From: Ulvibacter sp047614245
GTDB lineage: Bacteria; Bacteroidota; Bacteroidia; Flavobacteriales; Flavobacteriaceae
Direction of reading: 5' to 3'
Assembly (NCBI GenBank): GCA_047614245.1
Contig: JBLHIC010000005.1
Location: 1-59,729, forward strand
Length of the DNA: 59,729 bases
Program-made: the position numbers and the translations under genes
Notes under the pieces: generated by a model
Told to the model about the DNA's origin: nothing
Databases searched by the model: none
Seen by the model: only the letters and a program-made list of their open reading frames with translations
In this document: in pieces, positions 8,305 through 17,479 of the stretch
Layout: every line of letters starts with the position of its first letter
Position numbering within the stretch: position 1 is the first letter of the stretch

Positions 8305-9258
8305 ATGATTAATAAAAACTTAAAAATATACATAGCAGGTCATAGAGGAATGGTAGGTTCTGCCATTTGGAGAATTTTGGAGCGAAAAGGATATGCCAAT
8401 TTAATTGGTCGTACGAGCAAAGAATTGGATTTAAAAAATCAAGACGATGTGCTTGTGTTTTTTAAAGAAGAAAAGCCTGAAGTGGTAATTGATGCGGCAG
8501 CAAAGGTTGGCGGAATCTTGGCTAATAATGATTATCCATATCAGTTTATTATGGAGAACATGCAGATTCAAAATAATTTGATCGATACGGCATTGCAACA
8601 AGGTGTCGAAAAATTTATCTTCTTGGGGAGTTCTTGTATCTATCCAAAGTTGGCAAATCAACCATTAAAAGAAGCATGTTTATTGACAGATTCCTTGGAG
8701 CCAACTAATGAATGGTATGCAATTGCGAAGATAACGGGGGTAAAGGCCTGTCAGGCAGTACGCAAGCAATTTGATAAAGACTATGTGAGTTTGATGCCTA
8801 CCAACTTATATGGAACTCGTGATAATTTTGATTTGCAGACGTCACATGTGTTACCGGCAATGATTCGTAAATTTCATGAAGCCAAAGTAAATGGAAACAC
8901 ACCGGTTACCTTATGGGGAAGCGGAACCCCAATGAGAGAGTTTTTGTTTGTAGATGATATGGCAGAATCGGTGGTATTTGCATTAGAAAATAAGTTGCCG
9001 GAGTATTTATACAATGTAGGTACAGGAGAAGATTTAACCATCAAAGAATTGGCAGAAACCATTCAAAAAGTAATTGGCCATTCCGGTGATCTGATTTGGG
9101 ACAGTTCAAAACCAGATGGTACTCCACGGAAATTAATGGATATTTCCAAAATGCATGCTTTAGGCTGGAAACATAAGATTGAATTGCAAGAAGGAATTGA
9201 AAAAACCTATAGTTGGTTTTTAGAAAATATAAAAGATTTTAAGGAAGTAAAGATGTAG
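8305..9258 (+). CDS. fcl: GDP-L-fucose synthase
   Basis: This 317-residue extended SDR enzyme converts GDP-4-keto-6-deoxymannose to GDP-L-fucose by epimerisation at C3 and C5 and reduction at C4. The sequence shows an N-terminal NAD(P) glycine motif (GHRGMVGSA), SSCIYPK with the catalytic serine and cysteine region, and the YxxxK pair in EWYAIAKITG. Length is as expected (about 315-320). It precedes gmd, the reverse of the common gmd-fcl order, but together they make the complete route from GDP-mannose to GDP-fucose. GDP-mannose can come from the guanylyltransferase at 37882. Confidence 0.95.
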   Translation: MINKNLKIYIAGHRGMVGSAIWRILERKGYANLIGRTSKELDLKNQDDVLVFFKEEKPEVVIDAAAKVGGILANNDYPYQFIMENMQIQNNLIDTALQQGVEKFIFLGSSCIYPKLANQPLKEACLLTDSLEPTNEWYAIAKITGVKACQAVRKQFDKDYVSLMPTNLYGTRDNFDLQTSHVLPAMIRKFHEAKVNGNTPVTLWGSGTPMREFLFVDDMAESVVFALENKLPEYLYNVGTGEDLTIKELAETIQKVIGHSGDLIWDSSKPDGTPRKLMDISKMHALGWKHKIELQEGIEKTYSWFLENIKDFKEVKM

Positions 9259-9379
9259 GGACACCCGAAGGGCTGGCCCGTCTTTTTTTGTCCTCCGTCC
9301 ATCGATAGTTAGTAATAAAAAGTGAAGTAATAAATAAAACGGATAACGAACATCGAACATCGAACAACGAAATAAAAAA

Positions 9380-10492
9380 ATGAAAGTAGCATTTATCACA
9401 GGAGTAACAGGACAGGATGGCGCTTATTTAAGCGAATTTTTATTAAAAAAAGGATACCGAGTACACGGTATGAAACGTAGGTCTTCTTTGTTTAACACAG
9501 ATCGTATTGACCACTTATACCAAGACCCTCATGTTGATAATCAAAATTTCTTTTTACATTATGGTGATATGACCGACAGTACGAATATCACCCGTTTGAT
9601 TAAAGAAATTCAGCCAGACGAGATTTACAATTTGGCAGCGATGTCTCATGTAGCGGTCTCTTTTGAAACTCCCGAATATACTGCTAATACAGATGGGTTA
9701 GGAACACTACGGATATTAGATGCCGTACGTTTGTTAGGATTGGAAAAGAAAACTCGTATTTACCAAGCCTCTACATCTGAGTTGTATGGTAAAGTACAAG
9801 AAGTACCACAATCAGAAACCACACCGTTTTACCCGCGTTCTCCATATGCAGTAGCAAAGATGTATGCCTATTGGATTGCCGTAAACTACCGTGAGGCTTA
9901 TGGAATGTATACCTGTAACGGTATTTTGTTTAACCACGAATCTCCACTAAGGGGAGAAACGTTTGTAACTCGTAAAATTACGCGCGCAACTTCTAGAATT
10001 GCATTAGGTTTACAGGATAAGTTTTATCTAGGAAACCTAGACGCAAAACGCGACTGGGGGCATGCAAAAGATTATGTACGTATGATGTGGATGATCTTAC
10101 AAGCAGAAGAGGCAGAAGACTGGGTAATTGCCACTGGTAAAACTACAACGGTTCGGGATTTTGTACGTTTGAGTTTTGCAGAAGTAGGCATTGAATTAGA
10201 GTTTAAAGGTGAAGGAGTAGACGAAAAAGCATACGTAACGGTTTGTAATAATTCAGAATACCAATTAGAAATTGGAAAAGAAGTATTGGCTGTTGATCCT
10301 AAGTATTTTAGACCTACAGAGGTGGATTTGTTGATTGGAGATCCTAGAAAAGCGAATACAAAATTAGGTTGGATTCCTGAGCACAACTTAGCATCGTTAG
10401 TTAAAGATATGATGCAGAGTGATGTGAAATTAATGAAGAAAGATCAATTTTTAAAAGATGGGGGTTATAGTACTTTAAATTATTTCGAATAA
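9380..10492 (+). CDS. gmd: GDP-mannose 4,6-dehydratase
   Basis: This 370-residue protein carries out the first committed step of GDP-fucose synthesis. It has the N-terminal GVTGQDGAYLSE nucleotide-binding loop, ASTSELYGK with the catalytic Thr/Glu region, the YxxxK pair in SPYAVAKMYA, and the conserved NHESPLRGETFVTRKITRA segment that binds the nucleotide sugar. The 120-bp gap before it holds short tandem CGAACAT-type repeats, common spacer material here. It is followed after 24 bp by legB, so gmd likely opens a long operon. Confidence 0.97.
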   Translation: MKVAFITGVTGQDGAYLSEFLLKKGYRVHGMKRRSSLFNTDRIDHLYQDPHVDNQNFFLHYGDMTDSTNITRLIKEIQPDEIYNLAAMSHVAVSFETPEYTANTDGLGTLRILDAVRLLGLEKKTRIYQASTSELYGKVQEVPQSETTPFYPRSPYAVAKMYAYWIAVNYREAYGMYTCNGILFNHESPLRGETFVTRKITRATSRIALGLQDKFYLGNLDAKRDWGHAKDYVRMMWMILQAEEAEDWVIATGKTTTVRDFVRLSFAEVGIELEFKGEGVDEKAYVTVCNNSEYQLEIGKEVLAVDPKYFRPTEVDLLIGDPRKANTKLGWIPEHNLASLVKDMMQSDVKLMKKDQFLKDGGYSTLNYFE

Positions 10493-10516
10493 AAACATTA
10501 AATTCAGTCAAAGGAA

Positions 10517-11698
10517 ATGCTCAATCTAATAGGAAGAAGTGAAAAATTATTTGATAACGATATTATTCGTCATGAAGAAGAACTTTTTAATATAGTCTCA
10601 AGCTCGAGATTTTTAGTGCTTGGCGGAGCTGGGTCAATAGGTCAAGCAGTCTCGAAAGAAATATTTAAAAGAAAACCATTAAAACTTCATATTGTCGATA
10701 TAAGTGAAAATAATATGGTAGAATTAGTAAGAGATATTAGAAGCTCTTATGGATATATTGAAGGAGATTTTAAAACATTCGCTTTAGATATTGGATCTGA
10801 AGAGTATGATGCTTTCTTTGAATCAGATGGTAACTATGACTATGTTTTAAATCTTTCTGCATTGAAACATGTTAGAAGTGAAAAAGATCCTTTTACATTA
10901 ATGAGAATGATTAATGTAAATATTTTTAATACAGATAAAACTATTGAACAATCTATAAAGAAAGGTGTTAAAAAATATTTTTGTGTTTCTACAGATAAGG
11001 CTGCAAATCCTGTAAATATGATGGGGGCATCTAAAAGAATAATGGAAATGTTTGTAAATAGAAGAAGCAAGGACATAGATGTATCTATGGCTCGTTTTGC
11101 AAATGTGGCTTTTTCGGATGGTTCTCTATTACATGGATTTAATAGGAGGATTGAGAAAAAGCAACCCATTGTTGCTCCTAATGATATAAGAAGATATTTT
11201 GTTATTCCAGAAGAATCCGGAGAACTGTGTTTAATGTCTTGTATATTTGGCGAGAATAGAGATGTTTTTTTTCCAAAATTAAATGAAAATCTTAATTTAA
11301 TTAAGTTTTCAGATATTGCCGTACTTTACCTCAAAGAGAAAGGATTAAAGCCCTTTATTTGCGAAACTGAGGAGCAAGCTAGAGGGTATTTTAAAGAAAA
11401 TAAAACAGATTATAGCTGGCCATGTCTTTTTACAAAATCGGATACATCTGGAGAAAAGGATTTTGAAGAGTTTTTTACTGACAATGAAAAACTAGATATG
11501 GATAAGTTTGATAAATTAGGGGTCATAAAGAATGAATTAAGTTATCAGGAGGAAAAGCTTATTTATTTTGAAAAAAAAATCGCTAGTTTTAAAGTGGATA
11601 AAGTTTGGGATAAGGAAAAAATAAAAGAACTTTTTAATTATATGATACCTAATTTTGGACATAAGGAAACAGGTAAATATTTAGACTCTAAAATGTAA
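10517..11698 (+). CDS. legB: Nucleotide-sugar N-acetylglucosamine 4,6-dehydratase, LegB type
   Basis: This 393-residue SDR of the CapD/PglF-related class has GGAGSIG at residues 35-41, NLSALKHVRSEKDPF, and CVSTDKAANPVNMMGASK, in which methionine replaces the usual tyrosine of YxxxK, as is typical of this dehydratase class. In Campylobacter jejuni the LegB enzyme acts on GDP-GlcNAc to start legionaminic acid synthesis. The GDP preference here is inferred from the ptmE gene at 15759. The stop overlaps the legC start (TAATG), so translation is coupled. The C-terminal 120 residues are longer than a minimal CapD short form and fit LegB. Confidence 0.82.
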   Translation: MLNLIGRSEKLFDNDIIRHEEELFNIVSSSRFLVLGGAGSIGQAVSKEIFKRKPLKLHIVDISENNMVELVRDIRSSYGYIEGDFKTFALDIGSEEYDAFFESDGNYDYVLNLSALKHVRSEKDPFTLMRMINVNIFNTDKTIEQSIKKGVKKYFCVSTDKAANPVNMMGASKRIMEMFVNRRSKDIDVSMARFANVAFSDGSLLHGFNRRIEKKQPIVAPNDIRRYFVIPEESGELCLMSCIFGENRDVFFPKLNENLNLIKFSDIAVLYLKEKGLKPFICETEEQARGYFKENKTDYSWPCLFTKSDTSGEKDFEEFFTDNEKLDMDKFDKLGVIKNELSYQEEKLIYFEKKIASFKVDKVWDKEKIKELFNYMIPNFGHKETGKYLDSKM

Positions 11699-12840
11699 TG
11701 GAGAATTTTAACCTCGTAACGGAGTACATTAAAGATTTGTATGGTACACGTGATTTTATACCACTTCATGTACCTAAATTCAGTGGAAAAGAAAAAGACT
11801 ATTTAGCGCAATGTATCGATACAACATTTGTGTCAAGTGTTGGGGAATTTGTTGATCGTTTTGAAGAACAAATGACGCAGATTACCAAAACCAAAAAGGG
11901 AGTAGCAGTTGTAAATGGAACCGCTGGAATACAAGTCGCCTTACGTTTGGTAGGCGTAAAGGCTGGCGATGAGGTTTTAACGCAAGCGCTTACATTCGTC
12001 GCGACAGCAAATGCAATCATTTATAATAGTGCCCACCCCGTATTTTTGGATGTTGATTTGGATACTATGGGATTATCTCCTAATGCGGTTTCGACATTTT
12101 TGGAGGCCTATGGAGAATTGAGAGATGATGGCTGTTACAATAAAAAGTCAGGAAGAAAGATAAGTGCATGTATGCCTATGCATACCTTTGGTTTTCCTGT
12201 GCATTTAGATGAACTTATCTCGGTTTGTAATAGATGGCAAATACCTATTGTAGAAGATGCTGCAGAGTCTCTAGGAAGTGAATACAAAGGAAATCCTACG
12301 GGAAGCTTCGGGGAATTAGGTGTGTTTTCATTTAACGGAAATAAAATTGTAACCTCAGGAGGTGGAGGTGCTATTGTTAGTAAATCAATTCGTCTAGCCG
12401 AAAAAGGAAAGTATTTAACCACAACAGCTAAACAACCACATCCTTATGAGTATTTTCATGATGAACTGGGTTACAACTTTAGAATGCCCAATCTAAATGC
12501 AGCTTTAGCCTGTGCGCAATTAGAACAGTTGGACACGTTTTTAGCTGAAAAAAGAACTATCGCTAATGGCTATAATGATTTTTTCAAAACTAAAGGCATT
12601 AACTTTAGAACTGAATTACCAAACACTAAAGCCAACTATTGGCTCATGTGTGTTGAACTGGAAAATAAGAAAGAACGAGATGCTTTTTTAGAGTACACCA
12701 ATAGTCAAAGTGTAATGACAAGGCCTATTTGGCAGTTGATGTTTAGGCTACCAATGTATGAGAATTTTCAGAAAGATCACCAAAAAAATGCAATGTTTCT
12801 AGAAGAACGAATTGTAAATATTCCAAGTAGTGTCAGATAA
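11698..12840 (+). CDS. legC: PLP-dependent sugar aminotransferase, LegC type
   Basis: This 380-residue DegT/DnrJ/EryC1 family aminotransferase adds the amino group at C4 of the 4-keto-6-deoxy sugar made by LegB. The fold-type I signature is clear: VVNGTAGIQVALRL near residue 71, VEDAAESLGS at about 185-194, and the Schiff-base lysine Lys216 in FSFNGNKIVTSGGGGA. Its ATG shares one base with the legB stop and its 3' end overlaps the legH GTG start by 11 bases, a tightly coupled chain. The GNK context (not GHK or TTK) is typical of the LegC/PglE subgroup. Confidence 0.87.
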   Translation: MENFNLVTEYIKDLYGTRDFIPLHVPKFSGKEKDYLAQCIDTTFVSSVGEFVDRFEEQMTQITKTKKGVAVVNGTAGIQVALRLVGVKAGDEVLTQALTFVATANAIIYNSAHPVFLDVDLDTMGLSPNAVSTFLEAYGELRDDGCYNKKSGRKISACMPMHTFGFPVHLDELISVCNRWQIPIVEDAAESLGSEYKGNPTGSFGELGVFSFNGNKIVTSGGGGAIVSKSIRLAEKGKYLTTTAKQPHPYEYFHDELGYNFRMPNLNAALACAQLEQLDTFLAEKRTIANGYNDFFKTKGINFRTELPNTKANYWLMCVELENKKERDAFLEYTNSQSVMTRPIWQLMFRLPMYENFQKDHQKNAMFLEERIVNIPSSVR

Positions 12841-13453
12841 TAAAATTGTTTTAGTAGGATATTCGGGTCATGGTTTAGTTGTTGCAGAAACAGCTAAGAC
12901 AAGTCATATGAACTTGCAGTTTTATACTGAAAAGGAAGAAATGAACGTCAATCCTTTCGATTTAAGTTGCCTCGGATTTGAAGGCGATAATACGTTTTCC
13001 GATTGGGACAAGCCTTATGATTTTATTTTGGGTATTGGAGATAACACCATTCGGAAAAAAGTAGCAGAACTAGTACTTAGCAAGAATAAAAAACTTTTGA
13101 ATGCCATCGATACGTCTTCTCATATTTCAGAATATATAATATTAGGTCAAGGGGTTTTTATTGGCAAAAATGTTGTTGTTAATGTCTTATCAGAAATAGG
13201 TAATTATTGTATTTTAAATACAGGTTGTATTGTTGAACATGAATGTAGAATAAAAGATGGTGTACATATTGCTCCAGGAGCTGTTCTACTGGGTAATGTG
13301 ACTGTGGGCGAACAATCATTTGTTGGTGCAAATGCTGTAATCAAAGAAAATATAACCATAGGACACAATGTCATTATTGGTGCTGGAGCAGTCGTTCTTA
13401 AGGATGTTCCAGATCATTCAAAAATTGTGGGAAATCCAGGTCGAGCTATATAA
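12830..13453 (+). CDS. legH: Sugar N-acetyltransferase, NeuD/LegH type
   Basis: This 207-residue protein starts with a GTG at 12830 inside legC. It has the two-part NeuD/PglD layout: an N-terminal Rossmann-like domain (LVGYSGHGLVVAETA) and a C-terminal left-handed beta-helix of hexapeptide repeats (VFIGKN, VHIAPGAVLLGNVTVG, VIIGAGAVVLKDV). The expected catalytic histidine lies in GCIVEHECRI (about His137). In the legionaminate route it acetylates the C4 amine to give the 2,4-diacetamido sugar. The stop is two bases before the legI ATG at 13455. Confidence 0.85.
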   Translation: MSDNKIVLVGYSGHGLVVAETAKTSHMNLQFYTEKEEMNVNPFDLSCLGFEGDNTFSDWDKPYDFILGIGDNTIRKKVAELVLSKNKKLLNAIDTSSHISEYIILGQGVFIGKNVVVNVLSEIGNYCILNTGCIVEHECRIKDGVHIAPGAVLLGNVTVGEQSFVGANAVIKENITIGHNVIIGAGAVVLKDVPDHSKIVGNPGRAI

Positions 13454-13454
13454 T

Positions 13455-14477
13455 ATGGATAGAGTTATTATTATTGCAGAAGCGGGAGTTAATCACAATG
13501 GTGATATAAACACAGCAAAACTATTGATTGATGCTGCGGCTTATGCTAAGGTTGATTATGTAAAATTTCAGACCTTTAAAGCAGATACTATTGTTAGCCC
13601 TTCAGCTAAAAAAGCCGAATACCAATCCAAAAACACGGGAGATAGCTCGCAGTCGCAATATGAAATGCTTAAGAAATTAGAATTAAGTGAAAGCGATCAT
13701 GATGAACTGATGGCTTATTGTGAATTAAAAGATGTGCAATTTTTATCTAGTGCGTTTGATGTGGAAGGTGTTAGTTATTTGAATAATTTAGGCCTAAATC
13801 TTTTTAAAGTGCCTAGTGGAGAGATTACCAATTTTCCTTATTTACGCGCCATAGCCAAAACAAAAAAGCCTATTATATTATCTACTGGAATGGCTAGTAT
13901 GGGCGATATTCAGTCTTCTATCGAAGTGCTTTCAAACTTCGGAGTAAAAAAAGAACAACTCACTATTTTACATTGTAATACTGAATATCCAACACCAATG
14001 CAAGATGTGAATCTTCATGCGATGAATAGCATTAAGGATCAATTCGGTGTTCAAGTTGGATACTCTGATCACACCTTGGGTATTGAAGTGCCTATAGCAG
14101 CTGTAGCTTTAGGCGCTAAAGTTATAGAAAAACATTTCACGCTAGATAATACATTGCCAGGCCCAGACCATAAGGCATCTTTAGAGCCTGAAGCTTTAAA
14201 AGAAATGGTATTGGCAATTAGAAATATTGAGAATGCGCTTTTAGGAGATGGTGTGAAACAACCTTCAGCAAGCGAACAAAAAAATATTAAGATAGCTCGA
14301 AAGAGTATTCATCTGTTGAAAGATTTGTCTGCTGGTACTGTGATTTCAGAATCTGATATAATTCCACTTCGTCCAGGTGATGGAATTTCACCTATGGAAT
14401 GGAATACAATTATTGGCAAAACTGTCATAAGAGATTTAAAGAAATTTGAAAAGTTAAATTGGACCGATTTATCATGA
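13455..14477 (+). CDS. legI: N,N'-diacetyllegionaminic acid synthase (NeuB family)
   Basis: The 340-residue enzyme condenses 2,4-diacetamido-2,4,6-trideoxymannose with phosphoenolpyruvate to give the nonulosonic acid. It begins IIIAEAGVNHNGD, the NeuB signature, has GYSDHTLGIEVPIAAVALGA and EKHFTLDNTLPGPDH in the TIM barrel, and ends with a SAF (antifreeze-like) domain (about residues 280-340, RKSIHLLKDLSAGTVI). ATG 13455 is the start because it aligns with family N-termini; the frame extends upstream into legH but without family support. The legionaminate rather than sialate call comes from the legB-legC-legH neighbours. Confidence 0.88.
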   Translation: MDRVIIIAEAGVNHNGDINTAKLLIDAAAYAKVDYVKFQTFKADTIVSPSAKKAEYQSKNTGDSSQSQYEMLKKLELSESDHDELMAYCELKDVQFLSSAFDVEGVSYLNNLGLNLFKVPSGEITNFPYLRAIAKTKKPIILSTGMASMGDIQSSIEVLSNFGVKKEQLTILHCNTEYPTPMQDVNLHAMNSIKDQFGVQVGYSDHTLGIEVPIAAVALGAKVIEKHFTLDNTLPGPDHKASLEPEALKEMVLAIRNIENALLGDGVKQPSASEQKNIKIARKSIHLLKDLSAGTVISESDIIPLRPGDGISPMEWNTIIGKTVIRDLKKFEKLNWTDLS

Positions 14478-15586
14478 AAATAGGCATATTAACAAGCAGC
14501 CGAGCTGATTTTGGAATCTATTACCCTTTAATTAAACAACTAAAGGAAGATGACATCTATGGAGTTGAAATTATTGCTTTTGGAACCCATTTACAAACTG
14601 AATACGGGTACACCTTGGATGAAATTGAAAAATTAGGTTTTGAAGTACTTCATAAAATTAAAACCCCTATAAATAATAATTCCCCCAAAGATATTGCTAC
14701 TAATATTGGAATGAGTATTCAATTGTTTGCAGATTTTTGGTCAAAAAATGATTATGATTTAGTTTTTGCCCTTGGCGATCGTTATGAAATGTTTGCCGCA
14801 GTTACTGCAGCAAGTACATTCAATATAAAAATTGCCCATATACACGCTGGAGAAACAACACTTGGTGCAATTGATAATTCATACAGACACAGCATTTCAT
14901 TAATGTCAAAATATCTTTTTGTTTCAACAGAAGAATATAAAAAAAGAGCCATAGATATTATTCAAAGAGAAAATGATGTTTTTATGGTTGGTGCTTTAAG
15001 CATTGATAATTTAACTGTTCAAAAATTCTATTCATTAATTGAGTTCAAAAATAGATTTAAAATTGATTTATCAATTCCAACAATCCTTTCTACTTTTCAT
15101 CCAGAAACGGTTTCTTTTGAGAAAAATGAAAATTATATAGATGAATTGATAAAGAGTTTCCAAGAATTAGAGGACAAATACCAAATTATTATTACCATGC
15201 CCAATTCTGATACCATGGGAGACATGATAAGAGTTAAATTGAAAAATACATTCAGAAATAGTAAAAGAGTCAAATTAGTTGAATCATTTGGGATGAAAGG
15301 ATATTTATCTTGCATGAAACATTGTTCATTTTTATTAGGGAATACCTCGAGTGGATTTGTAGAGGCAGCATTTTTCCCAAAAGTGGTTATTAATTTAGGT
15401 GATAGACAAAAAGGACGAATCATTACTGATAATATCATCAATTGTGAAATTCAGAAAAAGATAATAATGAACGCAGTTAATAATATTACTAAAAACACCA
15501 TTAATACTCATTGCAACATATATGGAAGTGGTAATACCTCCCAATTAATCATTAAAAAAATAAAAGAACTTTATGAAATGGGGTAA
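14474..15586 (+). CDS. legG: UDP/GDP-sugar hydrolysing 2-epimerase (NeuC/LegG family)
   Basis: The 370-residue protein matches the hydrolysing UDP-GlcNAc 2-epimerase family: ILTSSRADFGIYYPL at the N-terminus, GDRYEMFAA, HIHAGETTLGAID with SYRHSI following, and LGNTSSGFVEA near residue 290. It should release the nucleotide and invert C2 of the diacetamido sugar, feeding LegI. The start at ATG 14474 overlaps the legI stop by four bases (ATGA). Its last gene-to-gene coupling is broken by a 172-bp gap before ptmE that holds a possible dehydrogenase tail. Confidence 0.88.
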   Translation: MKIGILTSSRADFGIYYPLIKQLKEDDIYGVEIIAFGTHLQTEYGYTLDEIEKLGFEVLHKIKTPINNNSPKDIATNIGMSIQLFADFWSKNDYDLVFALGDRYEMFAAVTAASTFNIKIAHIHAGETTLGAIDNSYRHSISLMSKYLFVSTEEYKKRAIDIIQRENDVFMVGALSIDNLTVQKFYSLIEFKNRFKIDLSIPTILSTFHPETVSFEKNENYIDELIKSFQELEDKYQIIITMPNSDTMGDMIRVKLKNTFRNSKRVKLVESFGMKGYLSCMKHCSFLLGNTSSGFVEAAFFPKVVINLGDRQKGRIITDNIINCEIQKKIIMNAVNNITKNTINTHCNIYGSGNTSQLIIKKIKELYEMG

Positions 15587-15670
15587 ATATACCATATCAA
15601 TTGAGTCCTTTACTGATAGTTATGTGCATTTTTTGGGTTAAATGTATTGACGTAAATAAGAAAACTGAGG

Positions 15671-15742
15671 AGGTCTTTAATAGATGTTAAATCTATATTG
15701 AAAGATAGAAAAACGGATAGTTTAATTTTAAAGAAATTTTAG
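15671..15742 (+). pseudogene. Possible C-terminal scrap of a nucleotide-sugar dehydrogenase
   Basis: The open stretch ends at TAG 15740-15742 and reads RSLIDVKSILKDRKTDSL plus a short end. IDVKxILK(D) close to the C-terminus is typical of UDP-ManNAc or TviB-type dehydrogenases. There is no start codon or upstream body. If right, an ORF once lay between legG and ptmE. This is a weak call based on about 20 residues. Confidence 0.3.
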
Positions 15743-15758
15743 GATTTATAGAAACACT

Positions 15759-16802
15759 ATGGAATATAAAAATTTAATTATAAACGAAAATAGAACTATT
15801 TTAGATGCTTTAAATAGATTGAACCTTATTAGGGACGTAAGTCGTTTAATTCTATTTGTTTCTTCAAAAAATGACACTATAATAGGGTCTCTTACTGATG
15901 GAGATATTAGGAGGTCTTTAGCAAAAGATAAAGATTTATCTAAAAAAGTTGGTGAAATTTGCTTTCGAGACTTTCATTATAAAAATGATGGAGAAGGTTT
16001 TATAGAATTGAATTCAATTAGAAAAAAGAATATTAACATTCTACCTCTTTTGAATAAAGATAAAACTTTAAATAGGGTAATAGATTTAGAAAAAACTAAA
16101 TCATTACTGCCTATGGAATGTGTAATTATGGCAGGCGGAAGAGGAAAGCGTTTGAGTCCTTTGACAGATACTATTCCTAAACCTATGCTTCCTTTAAATA
16201 ATAAACCAATAATTGAATATAATATTGATCGTTTAATTTCTTTTGGGATAAAGAAAATATATATTTCAGTTAAATATTTAGGAGAGCAAATTGAATCCTA
16301 TTTTGGGGATGGGAGTTATAAAGGAATTGAAATTGAATACATTTGGGAAGACAAACCTCTTGGAACTGCGGGAGCTTTATCCCTTGTTGATAAGTTTAAT
16401 TACAATCATATTTTGTTGATGAATAGTGATTTATTTACCAATGTGGATTTTGAAGAGATGTATTTAAAATTAATCAATGAAAAAGCCGATATGGTTGTTG
16501 CTTCAACAGAGTATAAAGTAGATATCCCATTTGCCGTTTTTGAAAGTGATGATAAAGAAGTTACAGCGTTTAAGGAAAAGCCAACTTATATATATCATTC
16601 GAATGCAGGTGTTTATATTTTTAAAAAGGAATTGGTTTCAAGAATTCCAAAAAATAAATACTATGATATTACAGATTTAATGGACAATTTGATTGCAGAT
16701 GGAGGCAAATTAGTGCACGATATTATTAGGGGCTATTGGATTGATATTGGAAAACCTATCGATTATAAAAACGCTCAGGAATTTGTAAAACATTTAAATT
16801 AA
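15759..16802 (+). CDS. ptmE: Glucosamine-1-phosphate guanylyltransferase with N-terminal CBS pair (PtmE-like)
   Basis: The first roughly 115 residues form a CBS-domain pair (for example SLTDGDIRRSLAKD). From residue 118 there is a nucleotidyltransferase domain opening with CVIMAGGRGKRLSPLTD, with KPMLPLNNKPI, LLMNSDLFTNVDF and WIDIGKPIDYKNA. In C. jejuni PtmE has this same architecture and forms GDP-glucosamine for the GDP-based legionaminate route. Its presence here argues that LegB uses a GDP sugar. The stop overlaps the legF start (TAATG). Confidence 0.82.
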   Translation: MEYKNLIINENRTILDALNRLNLIRDVSRLILFVSSKNDTIIGSLTDGDIRRSLAKDKDLSKKVGEICFRDFHYKNDGEGFIELNSIRKKNINILPLLNKDKTLNRVIDLEKTKSLLPMECVIMAGGRGKRLSPLTDTIPKPMLPLNNKPIIEYNIDRLISFGIKKIYISVKYLGEQIESYFGDGSYKGIEIEYIWEDKPLGTAGALSLVDKFNYNHILLMNSDLFTNVDFEEMYLKLINEKADMVVASTEYKVDIPFAVFESDDKEVTAFKEKPTYIYHSNAGVYIFKKELVSRIPKNKYYDITDLMDNLIADGGKLVHDIIRGYWIDIGKPIDYKNAQEFVKHLN

Positions 16803-17479
16803 TGTTAGTTATTATACCGGCCAGAGGTGGATCCAAAGGAGTGCCTGGAAAGAATATAAAAAAATTAGAAGGAAAACCATTAATTCAATATACGATTGAT
16901 GCGGCAAGAGAGATTTTTGAAAAAAAGGATATAATTGTAAGTACTGACAGTGAAAAAATTAAAACTTCTGTTGAAAGTTTAGGGTTGAAGGTGCCGTTTC
17001 TAAGGCCAACAGAACTTGCTACAGATACATCTGGTTCACAGGAAGTTTTATTACATGCTTTGAATTTTGTAGAGAGTAAAGGAATATATCCGGAAATACT
17101 AATATTACTTCAACCAACTTCACCTTTCAGAAATGCAACACATATTAAAGAGGCCCTTAAGCTTTATAACAATAAAATTGATATGGTTGTTTCTGTTAAG
17201 GAAACTAAATCAAATCCATATTACGTATTGAAGGAAGAAAATAGTGAAGGGTTTTTGGAAGATTCTAAAAATGGGAATTTTACAAGAAGACAAGACTGTC
17301 CTAAAGTTTGGGAGTTAAATGGCGCGATTTATATTATAAATGTCAAATCATTAAAGTCCAAACAAATTAGTGCATTTACTAAAGTGAAAAAATATGAAAT
17401 GAATGAGGTTGCGTCTCATGATATAGATACGATGTTAGATTGGAAAATGGCGGAATCACTAATTAATGTAAAAGAATGA
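16802..17479 (+). CDS. legF: CMP-legionaminic acid synthetase (CMP-NeuAc synthetase family)
   Basis: The 225-residue protein activates the nonulosonic acid with CTP. It has the P-loop-like signature IIPARGGSKGVPGKNIK at residues 4-20, LLQPTSPFR near residue 100 and HDIDTMLDWKMAE at the C-terminus, all as in NeuA/PtmB. Length is normal for this family. The preceding genes make the substrate. The stop codon overlaps the ATG of the deletion scar at 17476 (ATGA), which shows that another gene once followed in the operon. Confidence 0.88.
   Translation: MLVIIPARGGSKGVPGKNIKKLEGKPLIQYTIDAAREIFEKKDIIVSTDSEKIKTSVESLGLKVPFLRPTELATDTSGSQEVLLHALNFVESKGIYPEILILLQPTSPFRNATHIKEALKLYNNKIDMVVSVKETKSNPYYVLKEENSEGFLEDSKNGNFTRRQDCPKVWELNGAIYIINVKSLKSKQISAFTKVKKYEMNEVASHDIDTMLDWKMAESLINVKE

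Noticed and set aside
9330..9375. Tandem CGAACAT-like repeats before gmd
   Set aside because: Short imperfect low-complexity spacer; nothing suggests a binding site or mobile element.
10072..10386. Antisense ORF of 104 codons within gmd
   Set aside because: Composition and position show it is the mirror of a strongly coding gene; no family features.
13368..13454. Upstream extension of legI by 29 codons
   Set aside because: The extension is legH sequence in another frame and NeuB proteins start at the IIIAEAGVNHNGD region; ATG 13455 is the natural start.
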